Of a DNA stretch of 64,000 nt, positions 7,109-15,745 are shown piece by piece. Source of the stretch: Arthrobacter sp. Soil762. GTDB taxonomy: Bacteria > Actinomycetota > Actinomycetes > Actinomycetales > Micrococcaceae. Position numbers and translations under genes: made by a program. The notes beneath the pieces were generated by a model. That model searched no databases. It was not told the DNA's origin and saw only the letters and a list, made by a program, of their open reading frames with translations. The number at the start of each line of letters is the position of its first letter. Within the stretch, counting starts at the first letter, position 1. Where the stretch lies: assembly GCF_001428335.1 (NCBI RefSeq), contig NZ_LMSG01000023.1:62001-126000 (forward strand), read 5' to 3'.

Positions 7109-9900
7109 TGGACCACTTTCGTTGCAATCGGAATCCAGCAAAGTACAGCCACGAGGCCGGCGACGCCGGCCCATAGCGCGGCATATGGGGCAAGGAGGAG
7201 CCCGATGCCCAGCGCGCCCAGGACGCCCAGCGGCAGGGCCACCGTGCCCACCAGCGCGTTTTCGAAAAGACGGACCTGGCGGAGCATGTCCGGGTTCCAG
7301 CCCATGGCCTCAAGGATGCCCAGGTACTGGCGTTTGGCGTTCAGCTCAAACCGGCCGGTGACCAGTGTCAGGACCAGCCCCACGGCGACGCCGGCGAGTG
7401 CCAGGAGCATACTGGGCATCGCCACGCTTGCCGCGGCCAGGCCGCTGAGGGCGCTCGCTCCGGCAGCACGGGGGATGTCGATGAGCAAGGCAACCAGCCC
7501 GCCCACCGCGGCTCCGAAGACGCCGACTGCGACGGCCAGGGACAGGGTGTTGAACTTGTTCGTGCTGAGCTGCCGGTTGGCAAACGTCAGCGGGGAGTCC
7601 ACCGGGATCAGCCGCTCGTCGTGCTGCGGTTCCTGGTCCACCTCATCACGGTGGCGCAGCTGTTGGGCGGCGAAGAAGGCCGCTGCCGCATACAGGACCA
7701 GGACGGAAGCTGAGACGATGGCTGTGGTCAGGCTCCAGCTCACCAGGCTCAGGATGATCCCGGCTACCGCGAGCAGCGCAGCGCCGACACCGAATTCCTC
7801 AAGCACCCAGTTCCTGATGCGCACCTGGGTCCAGCCCATGGCGCGGAGGGTCCCGGCTTCACGTTTGCGTTTGCGGATGTAGCTGACGGTGGAGGCGCCG
7901 GTCAACAGCGCGGCTCCGCACAGCGTCAGGAAGAGCAGTGTCACGTTGGTCCCGGTGAGGGAGCCGGAGACTGCGTCCGCTGCATTCTGCCGGACCCAGG
8001 ACTGCTGGACAGTGCCCAGCGCTGACTCCTTGCCGGCGTCGTCCTTGGAGTATCCGGGGACAAAAATGCTGGCGTCCTCACGGGCGGAACCGGCCACAAC
8101 AGTAGCCTCAAGACCCATTTCGCGGATCTCGCTGGCGAGCTTTTCGACGTCGGGCTGGGCTTCCTTCCAGCTTCCGGGGGCCTTGGCCCGGACACGTACG
8201 GCATCGATCACGGCGGCGTTGTCCTTGTAGCCGCGTGCTGCGGCCAGGCCGTAGAAGTCGGTGATGGCACCGGCCGACTGGCTCGCCAGTCCGGTGGCAC
8301 TGAGTGAAGGCTTGAGTTCGGTACCGGTGACCGTCTTGCCTTCGGCGTCCTTGGTGAGGGTAAGCGGAGTGGGGTCGTAGCCACCCAGCGGAAGGCGGTT
8401 GACGTCGCCGGCGGCCTTCTCGACAGCCGCGGGATCGAAGGTCCCATAGACCATGGCCAGCGGAGCCGCGAGCTTTTCCCCTGTTGCCAGGTCTTCCCGG
8501 TAGGAACGTTCATCCACGGGCTCACGCTGGGTCTGGTCCACCGGGGCGCCGTTGGCACCCTTCTCCGGCAGGCGGTTTACGGTGACCCAGTCGCTCGGAA
8601 CGGCGGTCTTCTGGACCGCACCATTGGCCGCGGTGTCGCCGTCCGTGTACTTCGGAGCGGCAGCGAAGTCGGTGCTCCACGTAGCCGGGGTGTAGAGGCC
8701 CTGGTTGAAGTTGCCGGCGCTGCCGAGGAGACCGGAGTGGTCGGTGGAGCCGGGCCAGGACAGAGCGAACGGGTCCTTGGACACAAACGGCAGGTAGTCC
8801 TTGCCGAGGGAACGCGTGGCGGTGCCGACGTCCTTGACAACCTTGCCCGCGGCGTCGATCTCCTCGATCTTCACGTTGTACTTAAGGTCCAGGGACGTGC
8901 CGGAACGGACAACCAGGGGAATGGCCTGCGAGTCCGCGGTCAGCTGTCCGCTGCGCTTCGCCTGCTGGTACTGCGTCATCAGCGGTGCCCAGTATTTGAG
9001 TTTGACGCCGAGGAAGTCAGGGCCTTCCTTGAGCTCTTCCTGGCTGATGCCGTTGGTGAAGAGGCTTTCGAAGTGCCGGCCGATCGCTCCGGCGTTCCGC
9101 GCGTCAGCGGGCGGAGCCTTCTCCAGCGGAGCCAGGAAGTCGCCGGCCGTGCCAAGCAGCGCGCGCTCGGAGACGGGGTCGACGGCGACCACGGACTCGG
9201 TCACTTCGGGAGACAGCGGCAGGGACACCGAAAGGTTAAACAGGTTGTGTTCGGAGCCGCCCGCGGGAGCGGGGAACTTGATGCCCGTCTCGCCTGCGGG
9301 TGGTGCGATCCGGATGCTGGGGCCCCCGGCCGTCTGCTCTTCGATCAGGCGGGCCTTGCCCAGGCTGCCCTCCGCGGTGGACTTGAACAGGGTCTGCTCG
9401 GAGACGCCGTCGGAGCTGACGGCGCTGGCGGTCAGGCGGTACTTCTTGGCGGTGTCGCCCAGGACGGACTCGGCAGCAGGCCATTTGCTGGGATCTGTGG
9501 CGCCGGCGGCCTGGTCCGTGGTCGCTGTGCCTGCCAGCCCGGAGTTGTAGCCAAGGTAGTCCATGGCGTCGAGCCGTGGCGCTTCCAAGTTCTGCGTCAC
9601 GCGGGAAACCAGGCTGATGGGGGCCGCCACGGACGTTCCGGAAAGCTTCCGGAGCTTCTCGAGCTGGTCAAAACTGATGCCGCCGCCACCGTTGGCGATC
9701 TCCGGCTGCATCAGCGCCCCGGAGCCTGCCTTGGCCTGGACCAGGACGTCGTAGAGACCCCGCGAGTTCTCATCCACCGTTCGGTTGAGTGCGGCCTGCG
9801 ACTGGCCTTGGACGAGGACCGACAAGCACATGGCTGCGATCAAGATGGCCGCGGTCAGCAGCAGCACTTTGCTTCTGATGAACCTCTGGACGGCGTTCAT
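7105..9900 (-). CDS. FtsX-family ABC transporter permease with large extracellular domain
   Basis: A 931-residue membrane protein. TM1 lies at ~13-33, followed by ~600 residues of extracytoplasmic domain (35-650), then an FtsX core from ~660 with three or so helices, a short charged loop (LRHRDEVDQEPQHDE), and a second set of helices to the end with a duplicated FtsX motif (LGILEAMGWNPDMLRQVRLFEN resembles the earlier TLRAMGWTQVRIRNWVLEE). Both FtsX halves are thus in one polypeptide. GGGAG precedes the ATG at 9900. The downstream ATPase overlaps by 4 bp. The long extracellular part would contact a substrate or cell-wall partner; no membrane-fusion protein is nearby. Confidence 0.88.
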   Translation of the reverse strand: MNAVQRFIRSKVLLLTAAILIAAMCLSVLVQGQSQAALNRTVDENSRGLYDVLVQAKAGSGALMQPEIANGGGGISFDQLEKLRKLSGTSVAAPISLVSRVTQNLEAPRLDAMDYLGYNSGLAGTATTDQAAGATDPSKWPAAESVLGDTAKKYRLTASAVSSDGVSEQTLFKSTAEGSLGKARLIEEQTAGGPSIRIAPPAGETGIKFPAPAGGSEHNLFNLSVSLPLSPEVTESVVAVDPVSERALLGTAGDFLAPLEKAPPADARNAGAIGRHFESLFTNGISQEELKEGPDFLGVKLKYWAPLMTQYQQAKRSGQLTADSQAIPLVVRSGTSLDLKYNVKIEEIDAAGKVVKDVGTATRSLGKDYLPFVSKDPFALSWPGSTDHSGLLGSAGNFNQGLYTPATWSTDFAAAPKYTDGDTAANGAVQKTAVPSDWVTVNRLPEKGANGAPVDQTQREPVDERSYREDLATGEKLAAPLAMVYGTFDPAAVEKAAGDVNRLPLGGYDPTPLTLTKDAEGKTVTGTELKPSLSATGLASQSAGAITDFYGLAAARGYKDNAAVIDAVRVRAKAPGSWKEAQPDVEKLASEIREMGLEATVVAGSAREDASIFVPGYSKDDAGKESALGTVQQSWVRQNAADAVSGSLTGTNVTLLFLTLCGAALLTGASTVSYIRKRKREAGTLRAMGWTQVRIRNWVLEEFGVGAALLAVAGIILSLVSWSLTTAIVSASVLVLYAAAAFFAAQQLRHRDEVDQEPQHDERLIPVDSPLTFANRQLSTNKFNTLSLAVAVGVFGAAVGGLVALLIDIPRAAGASALSGLAAASVAMPSMLLALAGVAVGLVLTLVTGRFELNAKRQYLGILEAMGWNPDMLRQVRLFENALVGTVALPLGVLGALGIGLLLAPYAALWAGVAGLVAVLCWIPIATKVVQ

Positions 9901-9954
9901 TGGGCTCCCTGAAACCTGGATTGCGTGCGCACACCGGGATCCGCAGGCGGCGGA

Positions 9955-9982
9955 TATATAGGATTTCCTGCCTGGTGTGCAA
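9955..9982 (-). promoter_or_regulatory. Promoter candidate of the ABC transporter operon
   Basis: TTGCAC (9977-9982) and TATATA (9955-9960) on the minus strand, 16 bp apart. It would give a ~48-nt leader. Flanking arms GCACACC (9929-9935) and GGTGTGC (9974-9980) can pair in the DNA or RNA. Confidence 0.5.
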
Positions 9983-10050
9983 AAATTATTGGCCGGTCTG
10001 CCGGCGTGGTCCTGAAACAGGACCTAGCCATTGTAAGCAGACCGGCCAAT
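9981..10050 (-). terminator. Two-tier terminator of serA
   Basis: On the minus strand ATTGGCCGGTCTGC (from 10050) pairs perfectly over 14 bp with its complement at 9988-10001, and an inner 7-bp hairpin GGTCCTG-AAA-CAGGACC (10008-10024) sits in the loop. The outer stem is followed by AATTTTTG. This is a rho-independent terminator with an additional nested stem. Confidence 0.8.
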
Positions 10051-10104
10051 CATACGTGGCCGACGTTAAGGTTCGGTCACGCGTAGTTGATGGCGGTGCG
10101 GTTC

Positions 10105-11694
10105 TTAGTCCTCGAGGTCCACTTCGCGGACCATTTCGGCGCCGATGCCTGCCTTGATGGCGTCAAGCACCTGCTGCGGAACGGAACTGTCGATGGTCAG
10201 CAGTGCCAGAACCTGGCCGCCTTCCGCCTGCCGCGCCACCTGCATGCCGGCAATGTTGATGTTGTTCATGCCCAGGATGTGTCCAATGGTTCCGATCACA
10301 CCAGGCCGGTCGGCGTAGGCCACCACCACGAGGTGCTCGCTGATGGGGATCTCAACGTCGTAGCCGTTGACGCCTACGAGCTTCTGGATCTGCTTCGGAC
10401 CCGTGAGCGTACCTGCCACGGAGATCTGGCTGCCGTCGCTCAAAGCACCCCGGATGGTGAGGACGTTGCGGTAGTCCTCCGCTTCCGCCGTCGTGATGAG
10501 GCGGACGTTGATGCCGCGCTGTTCGGCGATGACCGGGGCGTTGACGTAGGAAACCTGCTCGGTCACCACATCGGCAAAGATGCCCTTGAGCGCGGCCAGT
10601 TCCAGGACCTTGACGTCCAGCGCCGCGATCTCGCCCGCAACCTCGACGTCAATCTGGGTCAGGGAGGCGTGGGTCAGTGCGGTGAAGATCCGGCCCAGCT
10701 TTTCGATCAGCGGGATGCCCGGACGGACATCGGAGGCGATCACGCCGCCGGCCACGTTCACGGCATCCGGTACGAGTTCGCCGGCCAGCGCCAAACGCAC
10801 GGACTTGGCAACCGAGACGCCTGCTTTCTCCTGGGCTTCATCGGTGGATGCACCCAGGTGCGGCGTGACCACCACGTTGTCCAGTGCGAAGAACGGCAGG
10901 TCCGTGCTGGGTTCCTTGACGAAGACGTCCACGGCTGCGCCGGCGATCTGGCGGTCCTGCAGGGCTGCGTAGAGTGCCTCTTCGTCCACGAGGCCACCAC
11001 GGGCCACGTTGACCACGTAGGCGGTGGACTTCATCTTGGTGAACGCGTCAGCGCCGAGCATGCCGACGGTTTCCGGCGTCTTGGGCATGTGGATCGTAAC
11101 GAAGTCCGACTGGCTCAGAAGTTCATCGAGGGTGACGAGCTTGACGCCGAGCTGCGCGGCGCGGGCCGAGGTGATGTACGGATCGTAGGCGAGGATTTCG
11201 GTGTCGAAGCCCTGGAGGCGGGCAGCAACGAGGGCGCCGATGCGGCCCAGGCCGATGATGCCGATCTTCTTCTCGAATAGTTCGATGCCGGTGTACTTGG
11301 AGCGCTTCCATTCACCGTTTTTCAGCGCGGAGCTGGCCTGCGGGATGTGGCGTGCGAGGCTCAGGATGTGGCCCACCGTCAGTTCCGCTGCCGAAATGAT
11401 GTTCGACGTCGGGGCGTTGACCACCATCACGCCGGCCTGTGTGGCGGCTTTAATGTCAACGTTGTCCAGGCCAACGCCGGCGCGGGCGATGACCTTGAGG
11501 TTCTTCGCGGCGGCAATGGCTTCGGCGTCCAGGTGGGTGGCGGAGCGGACCAGGATGGCGTCCACGTCCGCGATGGCGGCGAGCAGCTGGGACCGGTCGG
11601 ATCCGTCTGTCTGGCGGATCTCGAAGTCCGGGCCGAGGGCCTCGATGGTGGCGGGCGAAAGTTCTTCGGCGAGCAGTACTACGGGTTTTGACAC
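10105..11694 (-). CDS. serA: D-3-phosphoglycerate dehydrogenase
   Basis: First step of serine synthesis: NAD-dependent oxidation of 3-phosphoglycerate. At 529 residues it is the long type found in Actinobacteria: substrate/NAD domains (1-~315), an intervening allosteric-substrate-binding domain (~316-450), and a C-terminal ACT domain (~455-529, VVVAYADRPGVIGTIGHILG) for serine feedback. The dinucleotide motif is GIIGLGRIGALVA, and the catalytic His is in TPHLGAST. The start is GTG 11694 with GAGG 7 nt upstream. It is transcribed alone, ending at the nested terminator. Confidence 0.96.
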   Translation of the reverse strand: MSKPVVLLAEELSPATIEALGPDFEIRQTDGSDRSQLLAAIADVDAILVRSATHLDAEAIAAAKNLKVIARAGVGLDNVDIKAATQAGVMVVNAPTSNIISAAELTVGHILSLARHIPQASSALKNGEWKRSKYTGIELFEKKIGIIGLGRIGALVAARLQGFDTEILAYDPYITSARAAQLGVKLVTLDELLSQSDFVTIHMPKTPETVGMLGADAFTKMKSTAYVVNVARGGLVDEEALYAALQDRQIAGAAVDVFVKEPSTDLPFFALDNVVVTPHLGASTDEAQEKAGVSVAKSVRLALAGELVPDAVNVAGGVIASDVRPGIPLIEKLGRIFTALTHASLTQIDVEVAGEIAALDVKVLELAALKGIFADVVTEQVSYVNAPVIAEQRGINVRLITTAEAEDYRNVLTIRGALSDGSQISVAGTLTGPKQIQKLVGVNGYDVEIPISEHLVVVAYADRPGVIGTIGHILGMNNINIAGMQVARQAEGGQVLALLTIDSSVPQQVLDAIKAGIGAEMVREVDLED

Positions 11695-11749
11695 GAGTGA
11701 TCCTCTGCGTTGCAGTCCTTGGGATGGAACAAGTCTAGGCGGACGGAAA

Positions 11750-11781
11750 GGCCGGGCTCACATTGTTAAGTGAACCCGGCC
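11750..11781 (-). terminator. ilvC terminator
   Basis: GGCCGGGTTCAC and GTGAGCCCGGCC on the minus strand form a 12-bp stem (one G-U) with an 8-nt loop, followed by TTTCC. It lies 38 nt past the ilvC stop. Confidence 0.65.
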
Positions 11782-11818
11782 TCCCGATGGCACCCCGAGG
11801 GGCACAGGCACAGCAGAC

Positions 11819-12844
11819 TTAGCGGGCTGCGGAGCCCTCTACGTAGTCCACGTCCGTCTGCTGCCAGGCGAAGAGGGAGCGCAGCTCGCGGCCAACGGCC
11901 TCGATCGGGTGCTGCTCAGCCTTGGCACGCAGGGCCTTGAACTCTGCGCCGCCGTTGTCCTGGTCGTCGATGAAGCGCTTGGCAAACGCGCCGCTTTGGA
12001 TGTCGGCGAGGACAGCCTGCATGTTTTCCTTCACCTCGGGGGTGATGACGCGCGGGCCGGAGACGTAGTCGCCGTACTCTGCGGTGTCGGAAACGCTCCA
12101 GCGCTGCTTGGCGATGCCGCCTTCCCACATGAGGTCAACGATGAGCTTGAGCTCGTGAAGAACCTCGAAGTAGGCGATCTGCGGCTGGTAGCCGGCTTCG
12201 GTCAGGGTTTCGAAGCCGTACTGGACCAGCTGGGACACGCCGCCGCAGAGGACGGACTGCTCGCCGAAGAGGTCGGTTTCGGTCTCCTCGGTGAAGGTGG
12301 TCTTGATGACGCCGGCGCGGGTGCCGCCGATGGCCTTGGCGTAGGACTTGGCCAGGTCCCAGGCTGCGCCGGTGGCGTCCTGCTCCACGGCGATGATGTC
12401 CGGGATGCCTCGGCCGGCTTCGAATTCGCGGCGCACGGTGTGTCCCGGAGCCTTCGGGGCGATCAGGATGACGTCAACGCCCTCCGGCGCCTCGATGTAG
12501 CCGAAGCGGATGTTGAAGCCGTGGGCGAAGGCCAGGGCCTTGCCCGGGGTGAGCTTGTCCTTGATGGAGTCGTTGTAGATCGAGCGCTGGTACTGGTCCG
12601 GCGCCAGGATCATGATGACGTCGGCCCATTCGGCGGCGTCGGCAACGGTCAGGGTCTTGAAGCCGGCTTCTTCGGCCTTGGCGATCGACTTCGAGCCTTC
12701 CTTGAGGGCGATGACAACCTCGACGCCGGAGTCGCGCAGGTTCAGCGCGTGGGCGTGGCCCTGGGAGCCATAGCCAACAATGGCGACCTTGCGACCCTGG
12801 ATGATCGACAGGTCGGCGTCGTCGTCGTAGAACATTTCAGTCAC
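11819..12844 (-). CDS. ilvC: Ketol-acid reductoisomerase (class I)
   Basis: NADPH-dependent isomerisation and reduction of acetolactate or acetohydroxybutyrate. The 341-residue length fits the short class I form. Rossmann motif GYGSQGHAHALNLRDSG near residue 25 and the C-terminal knotted domain with HELKLIVDLMWEGG are present. I chose the GTG at 12844 over the upstream ATG at 12871 because AGAGGAG lies 8 nt before it and the protein then begins MTEMFYDDDADLS, the usual N-terminus. It follows ilvBN by 100 bp, so ilvB-ilvN-ilvC probably form one unit under the ilvB attenuator. Confidence 0.96.
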   Translation of the reverse strand: MTEMFYDDDADLSIIQGRKVAIVGYGSQGHAHALNLRDSGVEVVIALKEGSKSIAKAEEAGFKTLTVADAAEWADVIMILAPDQYQRSIYNDSIKDKLTPGKALAFAHGFNIRFGYIEAPEGVDVILIAPKAPGHTVRREFEAGRGIPDIIAVEQDATGAAWDLAKSYAKAIGGTRAGVIKTTFTEETETDLFGEQSVLCGGVSQLVQYGFETLTEAGYQPQIAYFEVLHELKLIVDLMWEGGIAKQRWSVSDTAEYGDYVSGPRVITPEVKENMQAVLADIQSGAFAKRFIDDQDNGGAEFKALRAKAEQHPIEAVGRELRSLFAWQQTDVDYVEGSAAR

Positions 12845-12944
12845 TTGGGTAACTCCTCTTGAGTGATTCACTGGGTAATTAGTCTGGGGTGTTGCGGTAC
12901 TGCACGGGCATTGCGCCGCAGGTGGGGCCGTGGCCCCGCCCTAA

Positions 12945-13457
12945 CTAAGCGCTGCGCAAGGCCCTGTCACTCATGGAGCGGGATCCCCGTCCAACGGCCA
13001 GGGTGCCGGACTGCACAATTTCGCGGATGCCGAAGGGCTCAAGCACTGAGAGCAGCGCGGTGAGCTTTTCGGGGTGGCCTGTTGCTTCAATGACCACGGA
13101 GTCTGTGGAGACGTCAACCACTGAAGCACGGAACAGGTCTGCAGCCTGGGTCACCTGCAGACGAGTCGCGGCATCCGCACGTACCTTGACCAGGATGTGG
13201 TCTCGCTGCACGGAAGATTCGGAGGTGAGCTCAACAATCTTGATCACGTTGACCAGCTTATTGAGCTGCTTGGTGACCTGTTCAATCAGGTCACCGTCGG
13301 CGTCGACGACGACGGTCATCCGGGACATGCCCGGAACTTCCGTCGGGCCCACGGCCAGGGAGTTGATGTTAAAGGCGCGTCGGGCGAACAGGCTCGCGAC
13401 ACGGGTCAGTACACCGGGCTTGTCTTCAACCAGAACGGACAATGTGTGGCGGGTCAT
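12945..13457 (-). CDS. ilvN: Acetolactate synthase small (regulatory) subunit
   Basis: Regulatory subunit of acetohydroxyacid synthase, 170 residues, binding valine for feedback inhibition. It has an N-terminal ACT domain (TLSVLVEDKPGVLTRVASLFARR, ~4-80) and the C-terminal ALS_ss_C domain with EATGHPEKL. ATG 13457 follows the ilvB stop by 2 nt, and its AGAGGAGG ribosome site lies inside the last ilvB codons (EEED), which indicates translational coupling and equimolar subunits. Confidence 0.95.
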   Translation of the reverse strand: MTRHTLSVLVEDKPGVLTRVASLFARRAFNINSLAVGPTEVPGMSRMTVVVDADGDLIEQVTKQLNKLVNVIKIVELTSESSVQRDHILVKVRADAATRLQVTQAADLFRASVVDVSTDSVVIEATGHPEKLTALLSVLEPFGIREIVQSGTLAVGRGSRSMSDRALRSA

Positions 13458-13459
13458 GT

Positions 13460-15367
13460 TCAGTCCTCCTCTTCCCATTCCGGGGTCATGTTGCGGGCAA
13501 CCTGGATCTGGTCGTTGCTCACGCCGGCGGGCACCATCGGCCACACCATGGAGTCGGGGCTCACCACGAAGTCGATGACCACGGGGCGGTCATTGATTTC
13601 GAGGGCCTTCTGGATGGTGGCATCAATATCCTCGTCCCGCTCGCAGCGGAAGGAGGCACAGCCGTAGGCCTCCCCAAGCTTGACGAAGTCCGGGATGCGG
13701 ACGGTCTCGTGGCCGGTGTTGAGGTCCGTGTTGGAGTAGCGGCCCTCGTAGAAGAGGGTCTGCCACTGGCGGACCATGCCAAGCGAGGAGTTGTTGATGA
13801 TGGCAACCTTGATGGGGATCTTGTTGATGGCGCAGGTGGCCAGTTCCTGGTTAGTCATCTGGAAGCAGCCGTCGCCGTCGATCGCCCAGACCACGCGGTC
13901 CGGCTCCCCTACCTTGGCGCCCATGGCAGCCGGTACGGCATAGCCCATGGTGCCGGCGCCGCCTGAGTTCAGCCAGGCGTGCGGGCGCTCGTATTTGATG
14001 AACTGCGCCGCCCACATCTGGTGCTGGCCAACCCCGGCAACGTAGATGCCCTCGGGGCCGGTCAGCGCGCCGATGCGTTCGATGACGCGCTGCGGGGCAC
14101 TCAGCCCGTCCTCCGGCTCGGTCCAGCCCAGCGGATAGGTTTCCTTAAGGTTGTTAAGGAACGCCCACCAGGTGGTGAGGTCCGGCGTGCCGGCGGATTC
14201 GAACTGTGAGCGCACAGCCTCGGTGAGCTCGGGGATGATTTCCTTGACGGATCCCACGATCGGCACGTCAGCGGTACGGTTCTTGGAGATTTCGGCGGGA
14301 TCAATATCCGCGTGGATCACCTTGGCGTTCGGGGCGAAGGACTTCAGGATGCCCGTCACCCGGTCATCGAAGCGGGCGCCGAGCGTGATGAGAAGGTCGG
14401 ACTGCTGCAGCGCCGTCACGGCGGAAACGGTGCCGTGCATACCCGGCATGCCCACGTGCTGCGGGTGGGAATCGGGGAACACGCCGCGTGCCATCAGGGT
14501 GGTGACAACGGGGGCGCCGGTCAGTTCCGCCAGTTCGCGGAGTTCCTTGGAGGCGTGTGCTTTGACCACGCCGCCGCCCACGTACAGTACCGGCTTGGTG
14601 GCCGCAGCGATCAGCTTGGCTGCTTCGCGGACCTGCTTGTTGTGGCCGCGCGTCACCGGGCGGTAGCCGGGGAGGTCGATCTTCGGCGGCCAGGAGAAGG
14701 TCATCTGACCCTGCTGGGCGTCCTTTGCGACATCCACGAGGACCGGGCCGGGACGTCCGGACGAGGCCAGGTGGAAGGCCTCCGCCATAACGTGCGGAAT
14801 GTCGTTGGGGTCAGTCACCAGGAACGAATGCTTGGTGATCGGCATGGTGATGCCAACAATGTCGGCTTCCTGGAACGCATCGGTGCCGATCACACCGCTG
14901 GATACCTGGCCGGTAATGGCCACCAGCGGCACGGAATCCATGTGGGCGTCCATGATGGGGGTAACGAGGTTGGTGGCACCGGGTCCGGAGGTGGCGATAC
15001 AGACGCCCACCCGGCCGGTAACCATGGCATAGCCTTGCGCGGCGTGGCCGGCTCCCTGTTCGTGACGGACCAGGACGTGATTCATGCGGGAGGCCATCAA
15101 GGGGTCATAGGTAGGCAGGATAGCGCCACCAGGCAAACCAAAAATATCATCGACGCCGAGTTCTTCGAGCGATCGGACAATAGCTTGTGAGCCGGTCATC
15201 ACCGTTGGGGGTACAACGTTGTTCGGCCCAAGGACAGGAGAGACAGCGGCAAGATCAGCGACGACGGCGGCCTGATCGGCCGTGCGGTCGGCGCGTTCCG
15301 GAGCCTTGGGGGCTCCAGCGGACTTAGTAGCCATCAGCGAGGGGCTGATCGGCGATCCTTTGCTCAT
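13460..15367 (-). CDS. ilvB: Acetolactate synthase large (catalytic) subunit
   Basis: ThDP-dependent condensation of pyruvate with pyruvate or 2-oxobutyrate, the first common step of valine, leucine and isoleucine synthesis. The 635-residue protein carries a ~50-residue Ala-rich N-terminal extension before the domain proper (MTGSQAIVRSLEELGVDDIFG). The ThDP glutamate lies in RHEQGAGHAAQGYA, and the Mg-ThDP motif is DGDGCFQMTNQEL near 490. Expression is set by the leader peptide and attenuator at 15413-15549. ilvN follows directly. Confidence 0.96.
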   Translation of the reverse strand: MSKGSPISPSLMATKSAGAPKAPERADRTADQAAVVADLAAVSPVLGPNNVVPPTVMTGSQAIVRSLEELGVDDIFGLPGGAILPTYDPLMASRMNHVLVRHEQGAGHAAQGYAMVTGRVGVCIATSGPGATNLVTPIMDAHMDSVPLVAITGQVSSGVIGTDAFQEADIVGITMPITKHSFLVTDPNDIPHVMAEAFHLASSGRPGPVLVDVAKDAQQGQMTFSWPPKIDLPGYRPVTRGHNKQVREAAKLIAAATKPVLYVGGGVVKAHASKELRELAELTGAPVVTTLMARGVFPDSHPQHVGMPGMHGTVSAVTALQQSDLLITLGARFDDRVTGILKSFAPNAKVIHADIDPAEISKNRTADVPIVGSVKEIIPELTEAVRSQFESAGTPDLTTWWAFLNNLKETYPLGWTEPEDGLSAPQRVIERIGALTGPEGIYVAGVGQHQMWAAQFIKYERPHAWLNSGGAGTMGYAVPAAMGAKVGEPDRVVWAIDGDGCFQMTNQELATCAINKIPIKVAIINNSSLGMVRQWQTLFYEGRYSNTDLNTGHETVRIPDFVKLGEAYGCASFRCERDEDIDATIQKALEINDRPVVIDFVVSPDSMVWPMVPAGVSNDQIQVARNMTPEWEEED

Positions 15368-15412
15368 CGGACTCTTCCTTGTGGATCATCTGTGTACTCG
15401 GAAATGCGGAAA

Positions 15413-15450
15413 TAAAAAAACCCCTCAGCCTGGCGGCTTTTCGAGGGGTT
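15413..15450 (-). terminator. ilvB attenuator terminator
   Basis: On the minus strand AACCCCTC (15450-15443) pairs with GAGGGGTT (15426-15419), with an added inner AGCC/GGCT pairing, followed at once by seven T residues. It lies 46 nt before the ilvB ATG and after the leader peptide, so it is a transcription attenuator, not an end-of-operon terminator. Confidence 0.85.
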
Positions 15451-15540
15451 GCGCGTGACGGTTCGTTACCAGTCGGGCTAGTGAGCCACGCGCTTGGTAA
15501 GGACGACGGCTGCATCTGCAGCGGCGCAGCTGGTAACGAA
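15451..15540 (-). promoter_or_regulatory. Alternative pairings of the ilvB leader RNA
   Basis: Two mutually crossing pairings are visible. CTGGTAACGAA/TTCGTTACCAG (15530-15540 with 15462-15472, 11 bp) joins leader codons 4-7 to the segment after the leader stop. GCGCGTG/CACGCGC (15487-15493 with 15451-15457, 7 bp) joins leader codons 19-21 to the bases touching the terminator. Because they cross, forming one disfavours the other, which provides a switch driven by ribosome position. Confidence 0.6.
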
Positions 15541-15549
15541 TGCGATCAT
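15478..15549 (-). CDS. ilvB leader peptide (attenuation)
   Basis: A 23-codon frame, MIAFVTSC...AVVLTKRVAH, stops 110 nt before ilvB. Codons 15-17 read Val-Val-Leu and the end (VVLTKRV) resembles the known actinobacterial ilvB leader ending in ILVLGKRVG. A ribosome slowed at the Val-Val-Leu codons would cover the GCGCGTG arm. The promoter gives a nearly leaderless start. Confidence 0.75.
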   Translation of the reverse strand: MIAFVTSCAAADAAVVLTKRVAH

Positions 15550-15555
15550 GCGTTC

Positions 15556-15585
15556 AGTTTTCCCTCTGTGTGAGATACATGTCAA
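15556..15585 (-). promoter_or_regulatory. Promoter of the ilvB leader
   Basis: TTGACA (15580-15585) and AAAACT (15556-15561) on the minus strand with an 18-bp spacer. The -10 box is 6 nt from the leader ATG, so transcription probably begins at or next to that ATG. Confidence 0.55.
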
Positions 15586-15609
15586 CGAGGACTGTGCGCA
15601 TCTCACAGT

Positions 15610-15627
15610 GTGGACACCATTGTCCAC
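15610..15627. repeat. Small inverted repeat in the ilvB upstream region
   Basis: GTGGACA-CCAT-TGTCCAC, 7-bp arms, 25 bp upstream of the ilvB -35 box. A regulator site is possible; no family assigned. Confidence 0.35.
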
Positions 15628-15650
15628 TGGTTGGCCACGTTCCCCAACTG

Positions 15651-15700
15651 GGTCGCAGTAACTGTCGTTATGACCGCTCATAACGACAGTTACTGCGACC
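15651..15700. repeat. Perfect 23-bp extragenic palindrome
   Basis: Arms 15651-15673 (GGTCGCAGTAACTG...) and 15678-15700 are perfect reverse complements over 23 bp with a 4-base CCGC loop; outer flanks CCCAA/TTGGG extend it imperfectly. It lies 46 bp past the ilvD stop. There is no T-run on either side. The length and perfection suggest a REP-like repeated element rather than a simple terminator. Confidence 0.8.
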
Positions 15701-15745
15701 TACTTGGGCTCAACCAGCGGCCGGAGGTTGAGGAACGAAACCGTG

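Noticed and set aside
15368..15560. T-box riboswitch before ilvB
   Set aside because: No T-box sequence or specifier loop; a leader peptide and attenuator explain the region.
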